From positions 1 through 64,000 of the forward strand of contig CAZQWM010000003.1 of assembly GCA_964597035.1 (NCBI GenBank): 64,000 nucleotides of DNA, written 5' to 3'. Under the pieces are notes generated by a model. The model was not told the origin of the DNA. It saw only the letters and a program-made list of their open reading frames with translations, and did not search any database. Below, piece after piece: positions 42,928 through 51,648 of the stretch (positions are counted from its first letter, which is position 1; each line of letters begins with the position of its first letter). The stretch is from Fen-1362 sp964597035. Its GTDB lineage: Bacteria; Planctomycetota; Phycisphaerae; Sedimentisphaerales; Anaerobacaceae. Made by a program: the position numbers and the translations under genes.

Positions 42928-43890
42928 TTATCCTACTTGTCTTCTCTGGAATAGCGCCACTGCCAGTGCCAGAATGCCCGCGGTGTAACATAGTGCGTAT
43001 GAAGCACCGATGAGGATGTATTTGAAGGGCACGGAGCTGCCTTCGTAAATCGCGTCGCTTATCCAGAAAAGCTGCAGGTTCGGCAGTGCAAAGTAGCATA
43101 TTTTGGCCCATAGGTGCTGCTTAGCCAGGGCACCGAAGGCCCAGTCCGAGACAAGACCGAGTAGAAAAATCCCCACACAGGCCGACAGCGTCACCACAAT
43201 GTTGAACCTGCTTGAGAACGCCACGGCCAGGGCAGCAATTATAACCGCCGCCAAGAACAGAAGCACCGAGCCGTAAATGTCGAGTGCGTTTATTTTGTTG
43301 TTTGCGGGATTGAACTTCCAGTCGCGGTCGATGAACGCCAGGAAGACAATCCCGATAGTGCCGAAAAGCGCCAGCAGGGCGATGGCCGTCGAGGAAAATT
43401 TCCAGTCGTAAGTGTAGTTAAAGAAGGCACTTAGAAGACAGGCAAGCACGACCGTTGCCCCGGCAGCTACTATCACTGTCCAGTCGTGTGGGTCGTTTAC
43501 GCTTTCCAATACGCCGTGCCTTATGGCCATTACAAGCCCGATAGTGCAAATATATTGCCCCATCGCAAGCGCAGCGACTACTCCTAAAAACTTGGCCAAA
43601 ATGAATACGGGCCTTTGCACGGGCTTGCTCAGGACCGTCATTATGGTCTTATTGTCGATTTCTTCGGCTACGGCCCCGGAAGCGGCAAATATTGCTATGA
43701 ACAAGCTGGCCAAAAATAACGTAGATAACCCCAATTCGCGCAATAACTTATTGTCGTCGCTCATTGTATACATCGCAATCGAGGGGCTGACGAAAAGCAG
43801 CAGTAGCGCGGATACGATTATTATTGCGTAAACCGGCTGGCGAAGTGTTTCTACGAAGGTGTTCTTGGCTATAGTAAACAGCTTATTCAT
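42928..43890 (-). CDS. ABC-2-type transporter permease without adjacent ATPase
   Basis: The 320-residue product begins LFTIAKNTFVETLRQPVYA and has DNKTIMTVLSKPVQRPVFILAKFLG, the conserved cytoplasmic segment of NosY/GldF-like permeases. It has six or seven hydrophobic segments, with a hydrophilic loop after the fourth (RDWKFNPANNKIN). The same segment in the permease at 51641-53020 reads DRQVYTVLTKPIRRFQFVLGKLVG, so the two are paralogues. It is divergent from the SPFH operon and may use that operon's ATPase. Confidence 0.8.
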   Translation of the reverse strand: MNKLFTIAKNTFVETLRQPVYAIIIVSALLLLFVSPSIAMYTMSDDNKLLRELGLSTLFLASLFIAIFAASGAVAEEIDNKTIMTVLSKPVQRPVFILAKFLGVVAALAMGQYICTIGLVMAIRHGVLESVNDPHDWTVIVAAGATVVLACLLSAFFNYTYDWKFSSTAIALLALFGTIGIVFLAFIDRDWKFNPANNKINALDIYGSVLLFLAAVIIAALAVAFSSRFNIVVTLSACVGIFLLGLVSDWAFGALAKQHLWAKICYFALPNLQLFWISDAIYEGSSVPFKYILIGASYALCYTAGILALAVALFQRRQVG

Positions 43891-43985
43891 TGTTTTGCGG
43901 CCTTTCTGCCGGTTCCTGCGGTCGTCGCGTCGTCCGTTAAAGAGTCGTCGCGTTTCGGCTTATTGGTTTTTTACAACGATTTATG

Positions 43986-44044
43986 TTGAACTTTGGCGAT
44001 ATATCCTTATATATCGCCTCGCCGGGCTTGTAAATAGCCGGCGA
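43986..44044. promoter_or_regulatory. Palindromic operator/leader structure before the SPFH operon
   Basis: GGCGATATAT (43995-44004), loop CCTT and ATATATCGCC (44009-44018) form a perfect 10-bp stem. A second inverted repeat follows at once (TCGCCGG 44019-44025 and CCGGCGA 44038-44044). A possible -35 TTGAAC (43986-43991) with a 17-18-base spacer puts the -10 inside the right arm of the first palindrome, as expected for a repressor site; it could also be an RNA hairpin. The 215-base region is shared with the divergent permease. Confidence 0.45.
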
Positions 44045-44105
44045 CCATTATATCTATATGGCCTTATGCCTTTGATGTTCGGGACAGAATTTTAGGGACT
44101 AACGA

Positions 44106-46157
44106 ATGACAATATCATCGAGACCGGCCAAGCTCGTCGCAGTAGCGTCTTTGATTCTCAGTGTTGTCTTTTTTGTCGTTTCTATTCTCATAGGTCTCTG
44201 GAGCGGTTTTTTTGCGATTTACGCCACGAGTTATTTTCTCTTAAGCGCCGTTGTTGTCTGGCTGGTCCTGCTGATACAGTTTCACCAGCGGGGTCTTGCA
44301 GAGCAGGAAAAGCTCGATATGAGCGAGCTTGGCACAGGCCAGCGGACCGACAGGATTTTTCAGGCCAAAGGCGAGCGGGCGCAGTTGTTTGCCATTGCAC
44401 AGAAGCGCCTCGAGATACTCGAAAAGTGGTTCCTGCCCTCCTTTTCCATCATCATCGCTGCGTATCAGGCGGGCATCGGTTTTTACCTGTTAAGTCGTGT
44501 TTCCAGCTCATATCCCTCGGCTGGCAAACAGCCGCTGCTGTGTGCGGTTTGTATGACGGCTATTGCATTTGTCAGCTTTCTAATCTCCCGTTATGCGACC
44601 GGAATGTCCAGTCAGACGCATTGGAAACCTCTCCGGGCCGGAGGCAGCTTACTATTCGGCTCGGCAGTGATATCCTTTGCTCTGGTGATAGCTTTGGCGC
44701 TGGTGCAGTTCAAGATATTGGCCGTGATTAAGGTCATTGACTATTGTGTACCCATCCTGCTTATTGTCCTCGGCGTCGAGACGGCGCTCAATGTTGTGCT
44801 TGATATTTATCGGCCTCGTATGGCCGGTATATACAGCAGGGCGGCATTTGACAGTCGCCTTCTGGGCTTAATGAACGAGCCGGGCGAGATTCTCCATACC
44901 GCCGCCGGTGCAATTGATTATCAGTTCGGCTTTGAGGTCTCTCAGACCTGGTTCTACAAGCTGCTTGAAAAGGCAATCGTCCCTCTTATTATCTTTGGCG
45001 TGCTGACGCTTTATCTTCTCAGTTGTATTGTAGTAGTGAAACCCGATGAACAGGCCATAATAGAACGATTCGGCCGGCCTAAAGACGCACAAGGCCAGGT
45101 CCGCCTCAGGGGACCGGGTCTGAGCTTCAAATATCCCTGGCCCATCGATGCCGCTCAAAAATATCCAACGCGAAAGATTTCTGAATTATACATCGGCTAC
45201 GTGCCCAAGACAGACCCGAAAACAGGCAAGATTATCAGAGAGCCATTGCTTTGGGGAAAGGAACACTACGAAAAAGAGTATAGCATCGTCGTAGCGAGCC
45301 AGCAGGCGGCGGAAAGAACATCGGAAACGGTAGCACCTATAAGTTTACTCAAGGCCAATATCCCCGTCCAGTACAGGGTCAAAGACCTTTACGCGTTCCT
45401 TTATAATCAGAATGACCCTGCCGGTCGGCTTGAAGCAATCTGTTACCGGGAGCTGGCAAGGTTAGGCGCCAGCGCCACAATCGAGGTGGACGATGAGGCG
45501 TCACTTCAGAGGAGTCTTCTCGGAGCCGGCAGGGCGCAGGCAAAAGAGGTTTTGACACGGAACATCCAGGCCGCCGCGGATAAAGCAGGACTCGGCGTCG
45601 AGATTGTTTTCCTGGGGATTCAGGGGATTCATCCGCCGACCGAGGTTGCAACCGATTACCAGAAGGTTGTCGGCGCCGTGCAGAGGAAACAGGCACTCGT
45701 CTTAGAGGCGGAAGCCGGGCGAAACAAGACACTCAGCAACCTTGCAGGCAGCGTCGAGGAAGCCAACAATCTTTATTCCATGGTAACTGCTTATCTTCGT
45801 AAAGGCGCCGACAGGGGCGAGCTGCAATCCAGGGAGCTTGACCGGGCCTTTGCAGGGGCCGGTGGTGAAATTTTTGCCCGACTGAGAATCGCTCAAAGCT
45901 ATGCCTTTGAGAAGGCCACTCTGGCGGAGGCGACTGGCAGGCGGTTTTCGAGTCAGGTGAAGGCCTATCGCGCCGCGAAGGAGATTTACAAACGGCAGCA
46001 GCGGCTGGTTGTTCTCGAAGAGGGACTGAAAAATATACGAAAATATGTTGTTGTCGCTGATGTTAATGACAGTCAGGTATATATCGTGGACCTGCAGGAA
46101 AAGTTAACGCCAAGCTTATACGAGCTGGGCGGATTTGAGGAGAACTCGAAAAAATGA
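44106..46157 (+). CDS. SPFH (HflK-like) protein with large N-terminal membrane domain
   Basis: The 683-residue product has about six hydrophobic segments in residues 1-310, a domain not found in E. coli HflK, then an SPFH/band-7 domain (VVVKPDEQAIIERFGRPK, LRGPGLSFKYPWPID, ISLLKANIPVQYRVKDLYAFLYN). It ends with a long Ala/Arg/Glu-rich helical region (VVGAVQRKQALVLEAEAGRNK). HflK/HflC proteins build large membrane rings that confine FtsH protease. It overlaps the next gene by 4 bases (ATGA). The membrane domain plus three SPFH paralogues suggests a specialised assembly. Confidence 0.85.
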   Translation: MTISSRPAKLVAVASLILSVVFFVVSILIGLWSGFFAIYATSYFLLSAVVVWLVLLIQFHQRGLAEQEKLDMSELGTGQRTDRIFQAKGERAQLFAIAQKRLEILEKWFLPSFSIIIAAYQAGIGFYLLSRVSSSYPSAGKQPLLCAVCMTAIAFVSFLISRYATGMSSQTHWKPLRAGGSLLFGSAVISFALVIALALVQFKILAVIKVIDYCVPILLIVLGVETALNVVLDIYRPRMAGIYSRAAFDSRLLGLMNEPGEILHTAAGAIDYQFGFEVSQTWFYKLLEKAIVPLIIFGVLTLYLLSCIVVVKPDEQAIIERFGRPKDAQGQVRLRGPGLSFKYPWPIDAAQKYPTRKISELYIGYVPKTDPKTGKIIREPLLWGKEHYEKEYSIVVASQQAAERTSETVAPISLLKANIPVQYRVKDLYAFLYNQNDPAGRLEAICYRELARLGASATIEVDDEASLQRSLLGAGRAQAKEVLTRNIQAAADKAGLGVEIVFLGIQGIHPPTEVATDYQKVVGAVQRKQALVLEAEAGRNKTLSNLAGSVEEANNLYSMVTAYLRKGADRGELQSRELDRAFAGAGGEIFARLRIAQSYAFEKATLAEATGRRFSSQVKAYRAAKEIYKRQQRLVVLEEGLKNIRKYVVVADVNDSQVYIVDLQEKLTPSLYELGGFEENSKK

Positions 46158-47050
46158 AAAACATAATCATTCCGCTGTTCTTATTGTTATTGTTAGTGGT
46201 TCTCGTGCTGGTGAGCACGATGTTTCAGGTGAGAGAGACCGAATCGGCACTTGTAACACGATTCGGCAATCCGACCCGTGAGCTGAGCGAGCCGGGCCTG
46301 TATTTCAAGTGGCCGCCCCCAATCGAATGGGTGCACAAATTCGATTCACGTCTGAGGATACTGGAAGCGGAGCTTGGAGAGACAACGACAAAGGGGGCCG
46401 TGCCCGTCATCGTCAACACTTTTATCGTCTGGCGTGTCTCGGAGCCGCTGGCGTTTTTCAACGCCGTGGGCACTTTTAACGATGCCGAGTCAAAGCTGCT
46501 AAGCCAGATAAGCGATACGCAGAACAAGGTAATCGGGCGGCACTTCTTTTCAGAGATGGTCAACAGCGACCCCGAGAAGATTCGGCTCGAAGAAATCGAG
46601 GGCGAGATGCTCTCCGGGCTGCAGGAGGCGGTAAAAGGGATTTACGGCATAGAGGTAAAGGCCGTCGGCATTAAACAACTCAAGGTCAGCGAAGACGTCA
46701 GCAAGGACGTGTTTGACAGGATGCGCAAAGAAAGAGAGCGTCGAACCGAGGCGACAATCGCCGAGGGCACCGCCGCGGCCAAGAAGATAAAGACCGACGC
46801 CGACTCGATGCAAACCGAGCTTCTGGCCGCAGCTGACGCACGGGCAAAGGCAATTCGCGCACAGGGTGACGCCGAAGCCGCGATGTATTACAAGATGCTC
46901 GAGGAGGACCCGCAGCTTGCGATGTTCCTCCGCGATATAGAGGCGCTTAAGAAGATTCTTGAAAGTCGCTCAACCTTAGTGATAGGCGCCGACGTCGAGC
47001 CGTTCAGGTTACTAAAAGAGATGCCCGTGCTCGACTCCAATAAACCTTAA
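46154..47050 (+). CDS. hflC: HflC-like SPFH protein
   Basis: The 298-residue product has one N-terminal membrane helix (IIPLFLLLLLVVLVLVSTMF), then a band-7 domain (VRETESALVTRFGNPTREL, PGLYFKWPPPIEWVHKFDSRL) and HflC-like regions EIEGEMLSGLQEAVKGIYGIEVKAVGIKQL and RMRKERERRTEATIAEG, followed by a Gln/Ala-rich helix. It overlaps the previous SPFH gene by 4 bases, so translation is coupled and an HflK/C-type hetero-ring is likely. Normal length. Confidence 0.88.
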   Translation: MKNIIIPLFLLLLLVVLVLVSTMFQVRETESALVTRFGNPTRELSEPGLYFKWPPPIEWVHKFDSRLRILEAELGETTTKGAVPVIVNTFIVWRVSEPLAFFNAVGTFNDAESKLLSQISDTQNKVIGRHFFSEMVNSDPEKIRLEEIEGEMLSGLQEAVKGIYGIEVKAVGIKQLKVSEDVSKDVFDRMRKERERRTEATIAEGTAAAKKIKTDADSMQTELLAAADARAKAIRAQGDAEAAMYYKMLEEDPQLAMFLRDIEALKKILESRSTLVIGADVEPFRLLKEMPVLDSNKP

Positions 47051-47080
47051 CCACTCCAAGTCTGAGATTAAGCGACTTTT

Positions 47081-48373
47081 ATGGAAGAGCAAACACAAAC
47101 AGATAATCACGACCACACGCAGGAAGCCGCCGCCGGTGCAATGAGTCCCGGATACGACTATCTTTCCAGTGCGCTGAAGGTCAGTTTTTTCCTGCTAAAA
47201 ATCATAATGGTCATTTTGATAGGGCTTTATCTTGCATCGGGTTTCAGGACCGTTGAGCCGGATGAGCAGGCGCTGGTTCTGTGGTTCGGCAAGATTCGCG
47301 GCGTGGGAGAAGACCGCCTGCTCGGCCCCGGGCTTCATTGGATCCTTCCTTATCCGGTCGAGGAAATCGTAAAGATTCCGGTCCAGAAGAAGATAAACAT
47401 ACCGCTTAATTTATTCTGGTACTATGAAAAACCCGGCTCCGAGATGCCGGAGAGTGTGGACAGCCGTGCTTATGTGCCTCCGACGCTCAACCCGCTGACG
47501 GAGGGCTATTGCCTGGTCCGGGGAGAGAGGCAGAAATTGCCGATGGTCGGTTCCGAGGGCAGCGACTATAACATTCTTCACTCCAAATGGGTGCTGACGT
47601 ATCAGATAAGCGACCCGGAGAGCTTCTTCAAGAATTGCTTCGTTGACACCGGCCAGCTACAGGCCGGGCAGGGTTATTCCGATGCTATTGAGAAAAGCGT
47701 TACGCCACTTCTGAGGGGTCTGCTCGCCGACACCGTGGTCAGGACGATGGTCAATTACACTATCGAAGAAGCCATGTATGAGCGTGCATCAGGCGTAACC
47801 GAACACGTCAAACGGCTTTTGCAGGACAAGCTCAACGAGATAGACAGCGGCATCAAGGTAGTGGCGGTGCAGCGCAATCGCATCGCTGTCCCGAGGCAGG
47901 TCGAGGATGCCTTCGAGGCGGCCCATACAGCCGTTCAGGCCAAGGAAAGGGCTATCAGCGGAGCCAAACTGTATGCGGAGAAAACGCTGAGTGAAACCGC
48001 CGGCCAGGTCGCCTCCGAGCTTCTGCAGTTGTTGCACAGCAAAGACGCAAACGAACAGGACACGGAACGGCTTTGGGCTCAGTTAGCGGGAAAGGCGCAG
48101 GAAAGAATTGCCGACGCGAGGGCTTATCGTACCAAAGTGGTTGAAAGCGCGCGGGCAAACGCCGACTATCTCCACCAGATTCTTCCGGAGTATCGCAAAA
48201 GACCCAAGCTGGTTCTGCAGAGGATTTACAAAGATGCCATCGAGCAGATTTTAGACAACGCAGACGAGAAGATAGTTATCCAACCCGGTCGTGCCAAGAC
48301 CGGCAGTGAAATCAGAGTCCTTGTTAACAGGGACCCCTCGCTTAGAAAGAAAACCGAATCAGGGAATCGATAG
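47081..48373 (+). CDS. hflK: HflK-like SPFH protein
   Basis: The 430-residue product has a hydrophilic start, one membrane helix (residues 28-50), then a band-7 domain (FRTVEPDEQALVLWFGKI, GPGLHWILPYPVEEIVKIP, LTYQISDPESFFKN) and an HflK-like helix region (VVAVQRNRIAVPRQVEDAFEAAHTA). It starts 30 bases after the HflC-like gene. Together with the other two it would form an SPFH complex in the inner membrane; its association with transport genes downstream is unusual. Confidence 0.85.
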   Translation: MEEQTQTDNHDHTQEAAAGAMSPGYDYLSSALKVSFFLLKIIMVILIGLYLASGFRTVEPDEQALVLWFGKIRGVGEDRLLGPGLHWILPYPVEEIVKIPVQKKINIPLNLFWYYEKPGSEMPESVDSRAYVPPTLNPLTEGYCLVRGERQKLPMVGSEGSDYNILHSKWVLTYQISDPESFFKNCFVDTGQLQAGQGYSDAIEKSVTPLLRGLLADTVVRTMVNYTIEEAMYERASGVTEHVKRLLQDKLNEIDSGIKVVAVQRNRIAVPRQVEDAFEAAHTAVQAKERAISGAKLYAEKTLSETAGQVASELLQLLHSKDANEQDTERLWAQLAGKAQERIADARAYRTKVVESARANADYLHQILPEYRKRPKLVLQRIYKDAIEQILDNADEKIVIQPGRAKTGSEIRVLVNRDPSLRKKTESGNR

Positions 48374-48444
48374 TAAGACTGTTTTGCTATGCTAATAATC
48401 AATGATGATATGATTTGCGATTTAGCGACGACGAGAGACAGATA

Positions 48445-50391
48445 ATGGCCCACGAACATCTGCATTTCAAAGACGATATTAGTGTCGAACACACACACGG
48501 CAAGCAGGTCCGTGTTAGTGTTGCTCTTTTAGGGACGCTGGCGGGGGGGATTCTCCTGCTCAATTACTATGTTGCCAAAACAAGATTCATTTTCGGCGCC
48601 GACAGCTTCCAGACTGAAATCTTGGCTTTGGCAGGCGCCTTGCTGCTCGGCGTGCCGATTGTCTGGCATGCGATAAAAAGTCTGCTTAAAAAAGAAACAC
48701 ATATGGACGAGCTGGTCGCTCTGGCTATTGTCGCCGCTATCGCCACCCAGAATTACGTCGCAGCGGGTACAGTCGCTTTCTTTATGTTGCTTAGCGAGCT
48801 GGTTGAGAGCCGAACCGCCCTTGGTGCAAGGGCCTCGATAGAATCATTGGTCAAACTGACCCCCCAGCAGGCAAACCGCGTCGATGCGGACGGTTCTGAA
48901 ACCGAAGTAATAGTCGGTCAAATCAGGCCGGGTGATATTGTCCGTGTCAGGCCCGGCGATAATATCCCGGTCGACGGCGACGTCGTAAAAGGGCTAAGCT
49001 CGGTTAACGAGGCCACCATAACCGGCGAGGGGCTGCCGGTTGACAAGGTCCCCGGGATGCAGGTCTTTGCAGGCACAAGCAACCTCACGGGCGCACTCGA
49101 TATCACCGTTACAAAGGCCGGCAAAGACACGACGCTCGGCAAGGTCCAGACACTTATTCTCCAGGCCGAGCAGACCAAGATACCAATTATGCGCATCATC
49201 GACAGCTATGTTAAATGGTACACTCCGACTATTCTGATGATTGCCGGCATTGTGCTGTTTTTCACCCGGAACATAAACCAGGCGATAACGATTCTTGTAA
49301 TCGCGTGTCCCTGCTCACTTATTCTCGCCACGCCCAGCGCGATGGTCGCGGCAATATCGGCGGCGGCCCGTCTCGGCATACTCGTCAAGAACGTTGCAGA
49401 CCTCGAAGTGGCCGGTAAAATCAGCGCGATGGTCTTCGACAAGACGGGGACACTGACGACCGGCCGGCTGTATGTAACGAAGCTTACGCCGGCAAAGGAT
49501 ATCGAGCCGTCAACGCTTCTGTCGTTTGCCGCCGGTGCCGAGAGAATGAGCAAGCACCCGGCGGCAAGGGCGCTGCTTGAGGTGGCGAAGCAGGCCAATG
49601 TGGCAATCCCGGACTGTGACAATTTTCTTGAAGCGCCCGGCAAGGGAGTCACTGCCACGGTAACGGGGAGCCGAATCATCGTCGGCAGGAATTCTTTTTT
49701 AAGGGAGAACAAGGTTAATATATCCGGCATACCGAGTCCTTCTCTTCAGGAAGAGCAGGGTTTCAGCACGCTCTACGTGGCGAGAGACGGCGATTGCATC
49801 GGCTGGGTCGGCATGCAGGATAAAACAAGACCGGAAGCACAACTTGCAGTGAAGGACCTCGGTAGTCTGGGTGTGAAAAGAATAACGATGCTGACTGGCG
49901 ACAGAGACGAGGTGGCCGGGCGCCTCGCCACGGAGCTTGGCTGCACCGATTACAAGGCCAACTGCCTGCCGCAGGACAAACTCGCCATAGTCGAGAAAAT
50001 CAAGAAAGACGGGCACACCGTTGTTGTCGTCGGGGACGGTATAAACGATGCGCCGGCATTAGCGGCCGGCGACCTCGGTATTGCGATGGGCGCAGCCGGC
50101 TCAGACGTTGCCATTAATTCGGCATCTATTGCCCTGTTAAGCGACGACCTCAAGCGTCTGCCGGCCCTGGTGCAACTTTCACGAAGGACACGCTCCGTCA
50201 TCAATACCAATCTGGCGTTCGGCGTCAGTTTTATAGTTGTTGGAATATCACTGTCATTTTTAATTATGCCTACGCTTGCGGCATTTCTTCATTTTGCCAG
50301 CTCACTTGTTGTCGTCTTCAACAGCGCCCGACTGGTCCGTCACGGCGAAGAGCTTCAACACCACGCCCCGGTGAAGCAGGGGCCGGTGTAA
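48445..50391 (+). CDS. Heavy-metal-translocating P1B-type ATPase
   Basis: The ATG at 48445 (MAHEHLHFKDD) is preferred over an in-frame TTG 30 bases upstream; 648 residues. It has the metal-site motif ACPCSLILATP (CPC), the phosphorylation motif DKTGTLTTG, the actuator TITGEGLPVDK, the HP motif SKHPAARALLE and the hinge GDGINDAPALAAGD. The N-terminus lacks an HMA domain but has a His-rich segment (HEHLHF, EHTHGK). Probable Zn/Cd/Co-type exporter, though CPC is also found in copper pumps. Downstream of the SPFH genes, 71 bases apart. Confidence 0.9.
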   Translation: MAHEHLHFKDDISVEHTHGKQVRVSVALLGTLAGGILLLNYYVAKTRFIFGADSFQTEILALAGALLLGVPIVWHAIKSLLKKETHMDELVALAIVAAIATQNYVAAGTVAFFMLLSELVESRTALGARASIESLVKLTPQQANRVDADGSETEVIVGQIRPGDIVRVRPGDNIPVDGDVVKGLSSVNEATITGEGLPVDKVPGMQVFAGTSNLTGALDITVTKAGKDTTLGKVQTLILQAEQTKIPIMRIIDSYVKWYTPTILMIAGIVLFFTRNINQAITILVIACPCSLILATPSAMVAAISAAARLGILVKNVADLEVAGKISAMVFDKTGTLTTGRLYVTKLTPAKDIEPSTLLSFAAGAERMSKHPAARALLEVAKQANVAIPDCDNFLEAPGKGVTATVTGSRIIVGRNSFLRENKVNISGIPSPSLQEEQGFSTLYVARDGDCIGWVGMQDKTRPEAQLAVKDLGSLGVKRITMLTGDRDEVAGRLATELGCTDYKANCLPQDKLAIVEKIKKDGHTVVVVGDGINDAPALAAGDLGIAMGAAGSDVAINSASIALLSDDLKRLPALVQLSRRTRSVINTNLAFGVSFIVVGISLSFLIMPTLAAFLHFASSLVVVFNSARLVRHGEELQHHAPVKQGPV

Positions 50392-50415
50392 CGGGCAGAG
50401 CAGGATTGACCGGTT

Positions 50416-51648
50416 ATGGAATATGCAATCGAAACCTTCTCTTTGACCAAGACCTTTTCGGATTTGTGGGGCCGTAACAGGGTTTTGGCAGTAGACAACC
50501 TGGACCTTCGGGTTCACGTCAGCGAAGTATTCGGCCTTTTAGGGCCTAACGGCTCCGGCAAGACAACCACGCTCAAGATGCTGCTGGGCCTGCTGCACCC
50601 CACAAAGGGAAAGGCCCTTGTCTTGGGCGGGGACGCAACCGACCCGCATATCAACAGCAGAATCGGTTTTTTGCCGGAGGAGTCGTATCTTTACAGATAC
50701 CTCAACGCCCGTGAGACACTCGACTTTTACGGCCGACTGTTCAAACTGCCGGCAAGGATTCGCAAGCTGCGGAGCGAGGCGCTTCTCGATATGGTCGGTC
50801 TCAAGGCCGTCGCCAACAGGCCTGTGGGGACATTTTCGAAGGGTATGGCCCGTAGAATCGGCCTTGCCCAGGCCCTGATTAACGACCCGGACCTTCTGAT
50901 TTTGGACGAGCCGACAACGGGTCTCGACCCGATAGGGACAAGGCAAATCAAAGACCTCATACTCGAGCTCGCCGGCCGGGGGAAAACGATATTGCTGTGC
51001 AGCCATTTGCTTGCCGACGTGGAGGACGTCTGCGACAGGATAGCGATACTTTACGGCGGCAAAATCCAGACCGAGGGCAAAGTCGATGACCTTCTTCGAC
51101 ACACCGACAAGACGGAAATCACAACCAGCCGGCTCAGCAACGCAACGGTTGAAAAGATAAAACAGCTTCTTGCCGGGGAACGCGCCGAATGCACTATCAG
51201 CGTGCCTGTGACCAGGCTCGAGACGTTCTTTCTTAACACGGTAGCCGCCGCCCAGCAGCAGGCCGTGCAAACAAGCGGGGCAGAGAGCAAGACGCATATT
51301 AGCGACTTCCTCGCCGCGAAGCCCGATGAGCAGGCCCGGCGAGCGGCACTGCTTGAACAGCTTGTCTCCGGTGAATCTTCGAGCGAGCAGCAGGAGAGTA
51401 TCCGGACGGAAACGGTCAAACCGAAGCCGGCTTCTGAGTCAGCACCCGACGAAGACTTGCTCGAACGTCTCACAAAGCAAAGTGCTTCAGCCGAGCTAAA
51501 GCCCGCGGGCACACAGCCAGCCGAAGATTCCAAAGCTCAGTCGACCATCACACCACGAGAAGACATTCTTGATGAGCTGACGGGCCGGACAAAGGGTGAC
51601 AATCAAGAGGCCCCTGGTGCTGAGCAGGGAGATTCCGCAAATGCGTAG
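50416..51648 (+). CDS. ABC transporter ATP-binding protein with long disordered tail
   Basis: The first 240 residues form a normal ATPase: Walker A GPNGSGKTT, signature FSKGMARRIGLAQ, Walker B LLILDEPTTGLDP, H-loop CSHLLADVED. Residues 240-410 are a low-complexity Glu/Gln/Ser/Ala-rich tail with two conserved-looking motifs, DFLAAKPDEQARRAALLEQL and DEDLLERLTKQSA, possibly docking peptides. It overlaps the permease gene by 8 bases. It could also energise the divergent permease at 42928-43890. Substrate unknown; GldA/NatA-type. Confidence 0.87.
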   Translation: MEYAIETFSLTKTFSDLWGRNRVLAVDNLDLRVHVSEVFGLLGPNGSGKTTTLKMLLGLLHPTKGKALVLGGDATDPHINSRIGFLPEESYLYRYLNARETLDFYGRLFKLPARIRKLRSEALLDMVGLKAVANRPVGTFSKGMARRIGLAQALINDPDLLILDEPTTGLDPIGTRQIKDLILELAGRGKTILLCSHLLADVEDVCDRIAILYGGKIQTEGKVDDLLRHTDKTEITTSRLSNATVEKIKQLLAGERAECTISVPVTRLETFFLNTVAAAQQQAVQTSGAESKTHISDFLAAKPDEQARRAALLEQLVSGESSSEQQESIRTETVKPKPASESAPDEDLLERLTKQSASAELKPAGTQPAEDSKAQSTITPREDILDELTGRTKGDNQEAPGAEQGDSANA

